NCBI RefSeq assembly: GCF_963666015.1
Contig: NZ_OY762555.1
Coordinates: 1,178,001 to 1,242,000, forward strand
DNA length: 64,000 bases
Reading direction: 5' to 3'
From: an uncultured Sphaerochaeta sp.
Lineage (GTDB): Bacteria; Spirochaetota; Spirochaetia; Sphaerochaetales; Sphaerochaetaceae
Position numbers and translations under genes: made by a program. How positions within the stretch are numbered: position 1 is the first letter of the stretch; every line of letters starts with the position of its first letter. Shown in pieces: positions 17,455 through 25,601 of the stretch. The notes under the pieces were generated by a model. The model was not told the origin of the DNA. It did not search any database and worked only from the letters and a program-made list of their open reading frames with translations.

Positions 17455-17901
17455 ATGTTTATGAAAGACATCTCTGCAGTGACGCGTTACTGGTATGCCT
17501 ACACACATCAGAGCCTTAAGGAAATTCATCTTGCAGGTTCTGAACATTCTGTCATCATGTATCTTTCGCAACAGGAAAGCGTGAATCAAGATGCTATTTC
17601 GGAACATCTTGCTTTGGATAAAGGAACGATTGCAAGGACACTGACGAAACTTGAGGAAAAGAACCTGGTTACCAGGGTAGTAAATAACAATAACCGCAGG
17701 GAGAATCTAGTCTCGCTCACCCCATATGGTCAATCTAAAGTGGATGCCGTCATGCAAGTATCGGAAAATTGGGACACACAGGTGATGCAGGGTATCGATG
17801 CTGCTCAACAGGAAATGTTTATTACAATATTGAGTAAGATCACGAAGAATGCAAAAAATCTTACACATACAGTGAAGGATAATACGATACATGAATACTG
17901 A
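17455..17901 (+). CDS. MarR-family transcriptional regulator
   Basis: 148 residues. The winged helix lies at about residues 25-100 (EHSVIMYLSQQESVNQDAIS, LDKGTIARTLTKLEEKNLVT, RRENLVSLTPYG wing). TAGGAGAAA precedes the ATG at 17455. It overlaps the MATE transporter gene by 11 bases, and its likely operator pair lies just upstream, the arrangement known for MepR-MepA: a drug-responsive repressor controlling its own operon and a multidrug pump. Confidence 0.9.
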   Translation: MFMKDISAVTRYWYAYTHQSLKEIHLAGSEHSVIMYLSQQESVNQDAISEHLALDKGTIARTLTKLEEKNLVTRVVNNNNRRENLVSLTPYGQSKVDAVMQVSENWDTQVMQGIDAAQQEMFITILSKITKNAKNLTHTVKDNTIHEY

Positions 17902-19291
17902 CCGAACCAAGCTTCTAGGTGAAGCACCGGTACGCAAAGCAATCTTTGTCATGGCGACACCGGTTGTTGCAGGAATGATGGTCCAGGTTCTTTATAACCT
18001 GGTAGATACCTTTTTTATTGGGCGGTTGGGCGACCCCAACCAATTGGCAGCTGCTAATCTGGCGATGCCTGTATTAGTCCTTATGATGGCCATCGCAGGA
18101 ATCATCGGAACAGGGGCTGCTTCCTATATCTCACGCTGTCTTGGAGAGAGCAGGAACGAACAAGCTGCAAAAACCCTTGCAACCGGAGTTGTCCTCAGTG
18201 TCATTATTGGACTGGTGGTTACCATCCTTGGTGTGATATTCCTCAAGCCATTGATCACTCTTCTCGGGGCAAGTATCGATACATTCCCGTATGCATATAC
18301 CTATGTATTGGTTCTTATCATCGGCACGATACCGATTATGGGTAACTATGCTATCGGACAACTTCTACGAGCAGAAGGCGATGCTATGGGGTCTATGTTT
18401 GGAATGTTCTTGGGAACAGTTCTGAATATTGTGCTGGATCCACTATTCATATTTGTGTTCGAAATGGGGGTGGGAGGAGCAGCTATCGCTACGGTTCTTG
18501 GAAATACAGGGTCGCTACTCTTTTACTTTTTCCGCTATAACAGCGGAAAAACACTTCTTAAAATCAATCTAAAGCTGATTTCATTTGAAAAAGTCTTCAT
18601 GCGTGAGATTTTCACCATAGGTATTCCAGCATCACTCAGCCAAGCTTTCATGGCAATCTCTATGACTTTCCTCAACAATATGGCCGCTGGGTATGGCGAT
18701 ACGATAGTAGCGAGTCTTGGGGTTTCTCTACGAATTATCACAATCGGGACTTTCATCTTCATGGGAATAGCTGCTGGTTGTCAACCTTTGGTAGGATTCA
18801 ATTTTGGGAGTAAAAACCTAAAACGTGTAAAAAGTATCATCCTCAATGGCATGTCTATCACGACCATTATCGGACTCCTGCTTGGAGGGCTGATCTGGAT
18901 ATTTGCCCGTCCGATTATTGGGGTTTTCTCATCAACTGAAGAGGTTCAAAATTTTGGTATGATAATTCTCCGAGCTTTGGTCATCTCTCTACCATTTGTA
19001 GGAGGACAGATGCTCAACACTGTCACAGTCCAGGCCATGGGAAAAGCAATCCCCTCATTGTTCCTGTCCATCTCTCGTCAAGGAATTATCTTTATCCCTC
19101 TGCTTTTCTTACTGAACACTCTCTTTGGTTTCAATGGATTCATCTATGCCCAACCAATCACGGATATCATTATGCTCTTGATCTCACTCGTGTTGGTGAG
19201 CCAGATACTAAGAAAGTCCAATCCCAACAGGAAAGTGGATGCGTTACCAGCTCAGGATACCATTGTCTCCAAGGAAAGTATTGATTGTTGA
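17891..19291 (+). CDS. MATE-family multidrug efflux transporter (MepA-like)
   Basis: 466 residues, normal for MATE, with about 12 hydrophobic segments in two related halves. The first helix region MATPVVAGMMVQVLYNLVD with TFFIGRLGDPNQLAAANLAMP is the MATE signature; the second-half equivalent is GIPASLSQAFMAISMTFLNN. MATE proteins expel cationic drugs or metabolites in exchange for Na+ or H+ across the inner membrane. Translationally coupled to marR through an 11-base overlap. Confidence 0.92.
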   Translation: MNTDRTKLLGEAPVRKAIFVMATPVVAGMMVQVLYNLVDTFFIGRLGDPNQLAAANLAMPVLVLMMAIAGIIGTGAASYISRCLGESRNEQAAKTLATGVVLSVIIGLVVTILGVIFLKPLITLLGASIDTFPYAYTYVLVLIIGTIPIMGNYAIGQLLRAEGDAMGSMFGMFLGTVLNIVLDPLFIFVFEMGVGGAAIATVLGNTGSLLFYFFRYNSGKTLLKINLKLISFEKVFMREIFTIGIPASLSQAFMAISMTFLNNMAAGYGDTIVASLGVSLRIITIGTFIFMGIAAGCQPLVGFNFGSKNLKRVKSIILNGMSITTIIGLLLGGLIWIFARPIIGVFSSTEEVQNFGMIILRALVISLPFVGGQMLNTVTVQAMGKAIPSLFLSISRQGIIFIPLLFLLNTLFGFNGFIYAQPITDIIMLLISLVLVSQILRKSNPNRKVDALPAQDTIVSKESIDC

Positions 19292-19326
19292 AGGTACCAT
19301 CCATTCAAAACTACTAATCTATACAA

Positions 19327-19369
19327 GAACCCCCAGAGATACTAACGCTTTTAGTATCGACTAGGGTTC
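19327..19369. repeat. Two-tier symmetric hairpin
   Basis: GAACCC (19327-19332) pairs with GGGTTC (19364-19369), a symmetric 5x5 internal loop follows, then GATACTA (19338-19344) pairs with TAGTATC (19352-19358) around a 7-base loop. No T-run follows. It lies after the MATE gene and could be a 3' stabiliser, a non-canonical terminator or part of a small RNA. Confidence 0.45.
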
Positions 19370-19410
19370 AGTCTGGAAAACAGGTGCTTTTCAGAACTTC
19401 TCAAGCGTGA

Positions 19411-19448
19411 GGTGAAGGACGGAAGGCATACAAAGGGAGTCCTTCACC
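19411..19448. terminator. 10-bp hairpin between convergent MATE and lipoprotein genes
   Basis: GGTGAAGGAC (19411-19420) and GTCCTTCACC (19439-19448) pair perfectly around 18 bases. It sits between two convergent genes and probably marks transcript ends, although a T-run is lacking on both sides. Confidence 0.45.
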
Positions 19449-19479
19449 AAGTGACCATTCTCCGCAAAACCAGAACGGT

Positions 19480-19995
19480 TCACCACCGCTCAGAGAAGCG
19501 GTCTACAACCAACACTCCTTGGGGAACATTCAGTTTCAAACATAATTGTCCATGAGCGTTGTAACCGACCAATTTGATTGTGTGTTTCCCTGGACGCAGC
19601 GCAAGATGGCCAGAGGCATCATCTCCTACCTCGGACAGTGTCTCGACTTCACCTGTTTCTTCATGGACAAGTACCACTTTGTACATCTCTGCCTGTACAC
19701 CTGTTCTATCTAGTTCATAGGTTAGCAGAACTGTATGATCGGTAGATATTTCGAATACCGTATCACGACCAAAGAATCCTTTGAAATTAATGGTGATTGA
19801 ATCATATGCGTTTTTCGAACTACGATACTGGTAGGAGTACGAATCACCCACTAGGGATATCCAAGCTGGATCTTCACATTGTTCTCTTGAAAAGCGTTTT
19901 CCATAACCCATAGGAAATAATGAACACGAAAGACATAGCAGCATCACCAACCCAATAAGCATACACAGTTCAACACCACTTCTATTCTGTTTCAT
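19480..19995 (-). CDS. Putative lipoprotein, unknown function
   Basis: 171 residues from the ATG at 19995, which has AGAGGT six bases upstream. The N-terminus is a lipoprotein signal: charged MKQNR, hydrophobic VELCMLIGLVMLLCLSC, with a lipobox-like LCLSC at about residue 24. The mature part has a beta-rich character (FRDTVFEISTDHTVLLTYEL; LALRPGKHTIKLVGYNAHG) suggestive of a small beta-sandwich. I do not recognise a family. It is divergent from a membrane LuxR-type regulator with a perfect inverted repeat between, so the two are probably a regulator-target pair. Confidence 0.7.
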   Translation of the reverse strand: MKQNRSGVELCMLIGLVMLLCLSCSLFPMGYGKRFSREQCEDPAWISLVGDSYSYQYRSSKNAYDSITINFKGFFGRDTVFEISTDHTVLLTYELDRTGVQAEMYKVVLVHEETGEVETLSEVGDDASGHLALRPGKHTIKLVGYNAHGQLCLKLNVPQGVLVVDRFSERW

Positions 19996-20039
19996 ACGAT
20001 ACCTCTGGTAATGTGATACTGAAATGATTTGCTGATTAC

Positions 20040-20059
20040 CATACGAAAATATTCGTATG
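20040..20059. promoter_or_regulatory. Perfect inverted repeat between divergent lipoprotein and LuxR genes
   Basis: CATACGAA (20040-20047), AATA, TTCGTATG (20052-20059): 8-bp perfect arms, 4-base spacer. It lies between the lipoprotein start at 19995 and the preferred LuxR-type start at 20119, as expected for a shared operator. LuxR-type regulators bind 18-20-bp palindromes of this geometry. Confidence 0.6.
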
Positions 20060-20118
20060 ATGATGAAAACACGATATTCATCTTGCCTGACAACGGTTAC
20101 GATGGTACAGTCTTCCCA

Positions 20119-21048
20119 GTGAAACACGTAATATTGCTGAGTTACATCATCATCTTCTCAACTGGATTTGGTGCCCTCGCGGCATTACTGGTGCTTTCTG
20201 TGCGGCTCAAACAACCGTTTACCAAGCGTATGGCAGTAGTACAGGGACTATTCATCGCCAGTCTTGCAGTGGTTGCAATCTATTACTATCTCATGCAAGT
20301 GTTGGAACTGGTCGGGCCAAGGCAAGCGACAGTGGAGGCCGTATTCGGAGTAATCTCTTCTTTGCTCACCATGGCATTATATCTTGGATTATGGTGGATT
20401 CTGGGAATACGGGAATTGCAGAAAGGGACAGGAAATCTGTTTCTGTATGCCCGTATAAGCTGCTTGGTTTCTGCTGTACTGATGGTAAGCGGATTAACTG
20501 GTTCCCTGTTGCCTAAAAGCACGCTAACCACCTCAAGCATCTGGCAAGCTTTTGTATATCTTATGGTAGCAATTACCCTCTCTCTTTTTGGGCTCACCCT
20601 GGTGAAAGCTCCAATGAAACAACAACATAGCGCATATCGCTTGCTTGTGCATGGTATTGGATACTGTTCATTGGCATATGTTCCTCTAAGTATACTGGAA
20701 TTGCTCTTGAGCCGATCATTGGGAGACAGCCTTCGCCCCCTCTCACTTGAATACTTGTTCTATCTTGGTATCAATGTGGTTGTTCTTATCTCCTCTCTCC
20801 GTTCATTGGCAAAGGACCCTGCGAGCACATCGGCTTTTGGACCTATACAGGAATCTACATGGACACGCTTTTCCTTGACTCCGCGGGAACGGGAGATGGC
20901 AACCCTTATCGCAAAAGGACAGTCAAACAAAGAAATAGCAAGCACTCTGGGGATTTCAGAAGCTACTGTGCGAACCCACATATACAATCTCTTCCAGAAA
21001 GTCGGAGCCCAAAGCCGGATTGACCTGTTAAACATGCTTCACGACTGA
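20119..21048 (+). CDS. Membrane-anchored LuxR-type transcriptional regulator
   Basis: 309 residues from a GTG at 20119. The frame is open further upstream to a TTG at 20029, but that part is polar, unlike the hydrophobic run that begins at HVILLSYIIIF, and it would place the 20040-20059 inverted repeat inside the gene; neither start has a good ribosome site. Residues 1-220 contain about seven membrane helices. The C-terminal 65 residues are a GerE/LuxR helix-turn-helix (LTPREREMATLIAKGQSNKE, then TLGISEATVRTHIYNLFQKV). Such 7-TM-HTH proteins are thought to sense membrane or envelope signals. Likely target: the divergent lipoprotein gene and itself. Confidence 0.8.
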   Translation: MKHVILLSYIIIFSTGFGALAALLVLSVRLKQPFTKRMAVVQGLFIASLAVVAIYYYLMQVLELVGPRQATVEAVFGVISSLLTMALYLGLWWILGIRELQKGTGNLFLYARISCLVSAVLMVSGLTGSLLPKSTLTTSSIWQAFVYLMVAITLSLFGLTLVKAPMKQQHSAYRLLVHGIGYCSLAYVPLSILELLLSRSLGDSLRPLSLEYLFYLGINVVVLISSLRSLAKDPASTSAFGPIQESTWTRFSLTPREREMATLIAKGQSNKEIASTLGISEATVRTHIYNLFQKVGAQSRIDLLNMLHD

Positions 21049-21080
21049 TGCTATATCCTGAACTCTGGAGACCTCACTGT

Positions 21081-21109
21081 AGGCTGACGGAGCCCTTCCA
21101 GCTTTTTTT
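21081..21109 (+). terminator. Weak hairpin with T7 run after the LuxR-type gene
   Basis: AGGCTG (21081-21086) can pair with CAGCTT (21099-21104) allowing a G.T pair, followed by TTTTTTT (21103-21109). Confidence 0.5.
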
Positions 21110-21251
21110 CACAAGCATAGCGATTCATTAAGTTTCAGCCGGCCTGATTTTAACTTTTTTGACAATCTTTCTCCTACGTGTCTGTATCTCTTGAAATTTC
21201 TGCAACTTACGTCATAATACACCATATAATTTTATACAACTCAGGTTCATT

Positions 21252-21280
21252 TTGTTCACTGTAATAAGCACGATTAATAT
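21252..21280 (+). promoter_or_regulatory. Candidate promoter of the GGDEF/HD-GYP gene
   Basis: TTGTTC (21252-21257), 17-base spacer, TAATAT (21275-21280), followed 34 bases later by AGAGGAGG and the ATG at 21327. Moderate match to sigma-70 consensus. Confidence 0.45.
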
Positions 21281-21326
21281 ACTTTTTCATTGAATAGAGT
21301 TAAAAAACCAACAGAGAGGAGGACGT

Positions 21327-24011
21327 ATGACACGTGATACCCATAATCTATCAATCAAGACGATTATCATCACGATTTTTGTCCTCGTTATCATTGTTAC
21401 TGCGGTAGTCATCACCTATCTCATTTTTTCTCGCTGGTACAGTTCCGCTGAAACCACTGTGATGAAGATTTCCCATAGCATCAACAATCATATCTATGAG
21501 CAAGTTTCATCATTCATGAAAAGACCCGTCTCCATCAACAATGAGAACCATAAGCTTATACGTGATGGCATCGTAGACATCCAGAACGAAGAAGAGCGAG
21601 AGCGATACTTTCTTGGGGCTTTGGATTCTTTCGATGAGGAAATCTACAGTTATAGCTATGGAACCGCTGAAGGAGCATACTACGGCGCCCGTCGTAAGGA
21701 AACAGGTGAGTTGGAAATCATGAGGAATGATCACACCACCGGTGGAAACTCTTGGTATTTTTCGGTAAAGGATGATTACCGTGCAGGAGACATAGCAGTC
21801 AGACTTGGACAGTTCGACCCACGCACCCGTCCTTGGTTCAAAGCGGCAGTAGAGGCTGAAGCCCCGGCATTCTCCCCTCTCTACAAGCATTTTGTCATGG
21901 ACGACCTAACGGTATCCGTAGCAACACCTGTCTATACCAGCGAGGGAGTCCTGAAAGGGGTCCTGGGTACTCATATGCTTCTCTCAAAGATAGGCACTTT
22001 CCTCGAAAAAACAGTTACACCCTATGAGGGAATGGCCCTCATTGTAGAGCGAGAGAGTGGATATGTAATTGCAAACTCACAAGGATTACAGAATTTTGCC
22101 ATACGTCCCGACCGATCGCTGGAAAGACTCCATATAGAACAAATAACCGATGAAGCCTTGCATAATGCCTTCGAACAATTCACCTCGACTGGAAAATCCC
22201 AATTTACCTATAAGCATGGTATCGAGCATATGTTTGCAGATGTCCAGGGGTTTCAAGCTGAGGGGGTTGATTGGGTGATCATCTCGACGGTAACCGGGGG
22301 ATTCCTTCTCGACGAAGTTCAAGAAAGCATCTCCCTAACCATACTACTGATTATTATTGGAATTTTGGTGATTGTAGTCATCTATCACCTCATTACTTCC
22401 CGACTCTTCAGACCGATACAGGAACTACTGGATGTTTCAATCGCCATCGCTGAAGGAGATCTTTCCAGACGCGTCAGGGTTGCAAGAGATGATGAAATCG
22501 GCAGCATTGCAAGCAGCCTAAACAATGTGGCTGACAGCCTACAACAGCTTTTCCTCAACCTTGAGAACAGTGTAGAACAACGTACCCATGAACTGCATGA
22601 AACCAACACCCAGTTGGAAGCTAGCAGGGACCAGCTCAGCTTGATCCTGAACTCTGCAGCAGAGGGTATCTATGGAATTGACAGTGAAGGGCATTGCACC
22701 TTCTGCAACCGAAGCTCAATGCTTCTGCTGGGGTATGAGAAGGAGCAAGAACTGTTAGGAAAGAACATGCACAATCTGATCCATCACAGCTATGAAGATG
22801 GCAAACCATTTCCCTTGGACGCCTGCAAGGTATTTAGAGCAATCCAAACCGGTATCGGATACTCGGAACATGGTGAAGTGTTCTGGAGGAAGGACGGTTC
22901 AAATTTTCCTGTCTCCTACCATGCTTTTCCACAAGTACAAAATGAACAGGTTCTCGGAGCAGTCATCACATTTACTGATATTACTGAACAAAGGCAGCAT
23001 GAACAACAAATTGAGTATATACGCTGTCATGATTCCCTCACAGGTCTGCATAACCGCAATTGCTTTGAAGAAAAGCACACAATTATGGATGTGCCTGAGA
23101 ATCTACCGCTTTCCATTATCTTTGCCGATATCAATGCCCTTAAATTAACCAACGATATTTTTGGCCACACCGCTGGGGATGAACTGATTAAGAAGTCAGC
23201 AGAAATCCTGAAGCATGCATGCAGAGAGTCCGACATAATCGCCCGCCTTGGGGGTGATGAGTTCATCATCGTAATGCCGAACACGACAGAAGATGATACG
23301 GCGAGGATTATTGGACAGATTCAACTGAAGTTCTCCCAAACAAAAGTGGAAGCCATGCGTTGCAGTATATCATTGGGAAGTTGTACCAAGGTACACCAAG
23401 AACAGTCTCTCAGTGACACCATTGTGACTGCAGAGAATCAAATGTATCAGGATAAGACAAGAAACAGAGGCACGGTAAACAGGGCTATCATCAGTGCACT
23501 GCAGGAAACCCTGCACACCAGGAGCCCTCGAGAAAAGGAGCACGCAGAAAAAGTACAGGACATTGCAAGTAGGTTTGGCTCCTCACTCCATCTTAATGAG
23601 GCAGAGATCAGTGCATTGGAACGAACTGCATATCTGCATGATATTGGCAAGATTGTCCTTGAACCATATATCTTGGACTGCGAGCAGTTACGAGATGATG
23701 AGCGCGAGCAAATACGCCAACACCCTGCCATCGGATACAGGATACTGAACCTTTTTGATGATACACTTGATATAGCTGAATATGTTTACGGCCATCACGA
23801 ACGGTGGGATGGTTCAGGTTATCCTAGGGGCTTGAAACATGATCAAATTCCGTACATCTCCCGTATTCTCTCCATCGCGGAAGCATATGAGCGGATTGTG
23901 GAGAGAAGTCATTCAAGAGAAGAGGCAATTAAAGAAATACAGGAGGGAGCTGGAACACAGTTCGACCCCGAACTTGCCCAAGCATTCATTGCCATGATTG
24001 AAGATCGTTGA
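21327..24011 (+). CDS. Cache-HAMP-PAS-GGDEF-HD-GYP c-di-GMP signalling protein
   Basis: 894 residues. A membrane helix (12-35) and a second (335-357) flank a periplasmic double Cache sensor (about 40-330; RPWFKAAVEAEAP at 168-180). Then HAMP (358-410), a coiled segment, PAS (435-555), GGDEF (560-715) and HD-GYP (725-894). The cyclase signature GGDEF is intact at 642-646, with an RxxD inhibitory site (RESD, 633-636) at the expected distance. The phosphodiesterase half keeps HD (771-772) and HHERWDGSGYP (823-833). However, the last metal-ligand Asp of the family (usually in AD-x-[YF]-DA) is Glu852 in IAEAYERI. The protein probably makes c-di-GMP in response to an extracellular small molecule; degradation may be impaired. 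Single-gene transcript. Confidence 0.93.
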   Translation: MTRDTHNLSIKTIIITIFVLVIIVTAVVITYLIFSRWYSSAETTVMKISHSINNHIYEQVSSFMKRPVSINNENHKLIRDGIVDIQNEEERERYFLGALDSFDEEIYSYSYGTAEGAYYGARRKETGELEIMRNDHTTGGNSWYFSVKDDYRAGDIAVRLGQFDPRTRPWFKAAVEAEAPAFSPLYKHFVMDDLTVSVATPVYTSEGVLKGVLGTHMLLSKIGTFLEKTVTPYEGMALIVERESGYVIANSQGLQNFAIRPDRSLERLHIEQITDEALHNAFEQFTSTGKSQFTYKHGIEHMFADVQGFQAEGVDWVIISTVTGGFLLDEVQESISLTILLIIIGILVIVVIYHLITSRLFRPIQELLDVSIAIAEGDLSRRVRVARDDEIGSIASSLNNVADSLQQLFLNLENSVEQRTHELHETNTQLEASRDQLSLILNSAAEGIYGIDSEGHCTFCNRSSMLLLGYEKEQELLGKNMHNLIHHSYEDGKPFPLDACKVFRAIQTGIGYSEHGEVFWRKDGSNFPVSYHAFPQVQNEQVLGAVITFTDITEQRQHEQQIEYIRCHDSLTGLHNRNCFEEKHTIMDVPENLPLSIIFADINALKLTNDIFGHTAGDELIKKSAEILKHACRESDIIARLGGDEFIIVMPNTTEDDTARIIGQIQLKFSQTKVEAMRCSISLGSCTKVHQEQSLSDTIVTAENQMYQDKTRNRGTVNRAIISALQETLHTRSPREKEHAEKVQDIASRFGSSLHLNEAEISALERTAYLHDIGKIVLEPYILDCEQLRDDEREQIRQHPAIGYRILNLFDDTLDIAEYVYGHHERWDGSGYPRGLKHDQIPYISRILSIAEAYERIVERSHSREEAIKEIQEGAGTQFDPELAQAFIAMIEDR

Positions 24012-24032
24012 AGAATTTTTTACGTTCTTCTT

Positions 24033-24054
24033 CCCAGCTCGTGTTATACGTTTC
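24033..24054 (+). repeat. 22-bp direct repeat, left copy
   Basis: The 22 bases from CCCAGCTCGTG to ACGTTTC occur identically at 35533-35554 on the same strand. Both copies are intergenic and bracket an 11.5-kb block. This copy starts 22 bases after the stop of the GGDEF/HD-GYP gene. The rest of the gap 24055-24342 has no supported gene. Confidence 0.85.
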
Positions 24055-24275
24055 AAATTTCTTGAATCTCCTACCCCGTATTGCCCTTAAAAGCGTAGTG
24101 ATTTTCATTGCTTCTTATGGTCTTAATCATATAGGAATTTTATTTCTTGCTCATCCTATCAACAGAAGAGTAAATTCATTTATAGTGGCTGGTATTATAC
24201 AAAACCACCAATGACATGGTACTAAGGTCCAGATACATGCTGATACGATTCATCCTCGCACCGCTACTGTCTAAG

Positions 24276-24308
24276 AGAGTATTTTCTAGTCTTTAAGAGT
24301 ATTTTCTA
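24276..24308 (+). repeat. Tandem AGAGTATTTTCTA repeats
   Basis: AGAGTATTTTCTA at 24276-24288 and again at 24296-24308, 20 bases apart, with a partial third copy (AGAGTATTATTTC) at 24325. Two helical turns between copies suits a DNA-binding protein on one face; they lie just before the interrupted gene at 24343. Confidence 0.45.
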
Positions 24309-24342
24309 ATAAATTACTTTGCTTAGAGTATTATTTCATGTG

Positions 24343-25161
24343 ATGAAGAGAAAAACAGTACTGGTAGTCTTCCTTATTCTCCCGTCTTTTCTTGTCATTG
24401 GTGCCATTGCTTCCTACACTACCTACCCGCTCTACCTTGAAAGCTATAACACCATCTACCTCGACAAGTATGGCAGCAGTGGGACAAACCACTACCCAAA
24501 TCTGATGGACATGCACCTCGGAAGATTCACTGTCGATACACAAGAGGATACAATCAGATCATTCGCCCTCCACTCCAACATCTCCAATGAGTTCACCTTC
24601 AGAGGCCGAACAACATGGAGTCCAAATAAAATATCATCACTTGGCTTCCACCCTGTGGCAATCCTTAAATATGGGTCTAAATTATATAATTCTAATCTCA
24701 ATCAAGGTATCATCAACCCAATCAATCCAACCAATACCCCGATGACTGGAGCGATATTCATCGATTTCTATTTGGTCTCATACAATCCAGCTAGTGTATT
24801 CATCGAGAACGAGCGATATACCCATAAGTCAGGAACAGCAGGGAACTTCTCTGTCTCATTCTCGTCTGATACCATCGGCTTTTGGAATGCTAACCTTGAT
24901 CCCGTGGAGGGTGAAAACGGACAACCTCTTCCTGAATTGCCTTATCTCGATTCTGGAACAATCACCCCTGAAGATGAAATCCCCTAGAGAGCCCCTCCTG
25001 AACTTGTCCACTACGACTTTTCCGTACTCGAAAAACAGAACTCCTTTAATCTCTCCAGTGCCTTTGGGTCCAACAAAGCATACATAGCTACTGCACAATT
25101 AATTGTAAGTGATGCCAATCAAAATAAAACATATGGAGTGAAAACAAAATTCACAAACTAA
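24343..25161 (+). pseudogene. Secreted or membrane-anchored protein gene interrupted by in-frame TAG
   Basis: An ATG at 24343 opens a frame of 214 residues ending at TAG 24985-24987. The same frame then continues for another 57 codons (RAPPELVHYDFSVLEKQ... to TKFTN) and stops at TAA 25159-25161, with no frame change. The simplest reading is one ancestral gene of about 272 codons with a nonsense mutation. The N-terminus (MKRKTVLVVFLILPSFLVIG) is an uncleaved anchor or signal sequence; the rest is beta-rich (AIFIDFYLVSYNPASVFIEN, GNFSVSFSSDTIGFW). No family recognised. No clear ribosome site precedes the ATG, in keeping with decay. TAG readthrough is the alternative. Confidence 0.6.
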
Positions 25162-25243
25162 TCAGGTAGATGCCGAAAAGCTCTCGCAGGGCACCTACCG
25201 CGATACTATAACAATAGAGGCAACTCCTAAGGATTCCTTTTGA

Positions 25244-25515
25244 AACATAGAAAGAATACAGATAAGAAAACGTGCTTCACTTGATAAGATTTTATTTCGT
25301 ATTGCTAACATGATACAAGACACGCTAGTCCTCGCAAGTGAGACAACCAAAGTTTCTCCCAGATAAACTTTGGTGGATACAAGAATGATGAGCTGTTTCT
25401 TTGTGAGCTTATTCCCGAGAACAAGATAATCCTCCCATTCAATTACTACAATAATTTCCTCTTGACAGGCCTTCTCTCAACATATTATGATATGAAAAAG
25501 CTTTTTATATATTAA
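25244..25515 (+). pseudogene. Possible frameshifted gene remnant
   Basis: Two overlapping start-less frames look coding: 25244-25366 (RKRASLDKILFRIANMIQDT...) and, one frame over, 25342-25515 (NFGGYKNDELFLCELIPENK...LPFNYYNNFLLTGLLSTYYD). A single-base change near 25345-25365 would join them. Their residue composition is protein-like but I recognise no family. A 9-bp hairpin, CCAAAGTTT/AAACTTTGG (25347-25373), lies at the junction. The downstream promoter at 25462-25491 is inside the remnant. The rest of the 440-base gap 25162-25601 shows nothing else. Confidence 0.35.
25462..25491 (+). promoter_or_regulatory. Candidate promoter of the FAD oxidoreductase/aminotransferase operon
   Basis: TTGACA (25462-25467), 18-base spacer, TATGAT (25486-25491); about 110 bases before the ATG at 25602. 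Confidence 0.55.
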
Positions 25516-25530
25516 AATTTATATTTTAAT
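25511..25530. promoter_or_regulatory. AT-rich inverted repeat upstream of the oxidoreductase gene
   Basis: ATTAAAAT (25511-25518), TTAT, ATTTTAAT (25523-25530): perfect 8-bp arms just downstream of the candidate promoter. The ATTTTAATTTT core also occurs near 34485 before the second oxidoreductase operon. It could be an operator, but AT-rich palindromes arise easily by chance. Confidence 0.35.
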
Positions 25531-25601
25531 TTTACTTTCCTATTTCGCAATATCATACACCAGCTAAGACTGGAATATTCTAAATTGATGGGAGAAGACC
25601 T

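Noticed and set aside
19996..20127. N-terminal extension of the lipoprotein
   Set aside because: It would put 44 residues before a textbook lipoprotein signal and overlap the divergent regulator region.
24008..24214. 68-codon hydrophobic frame after the GGDEF/HD-GYP gene
   Set aside because: No ribosome site, overlaps the upstream stop and includes the 22-bp direct repeat; no family resemblance.
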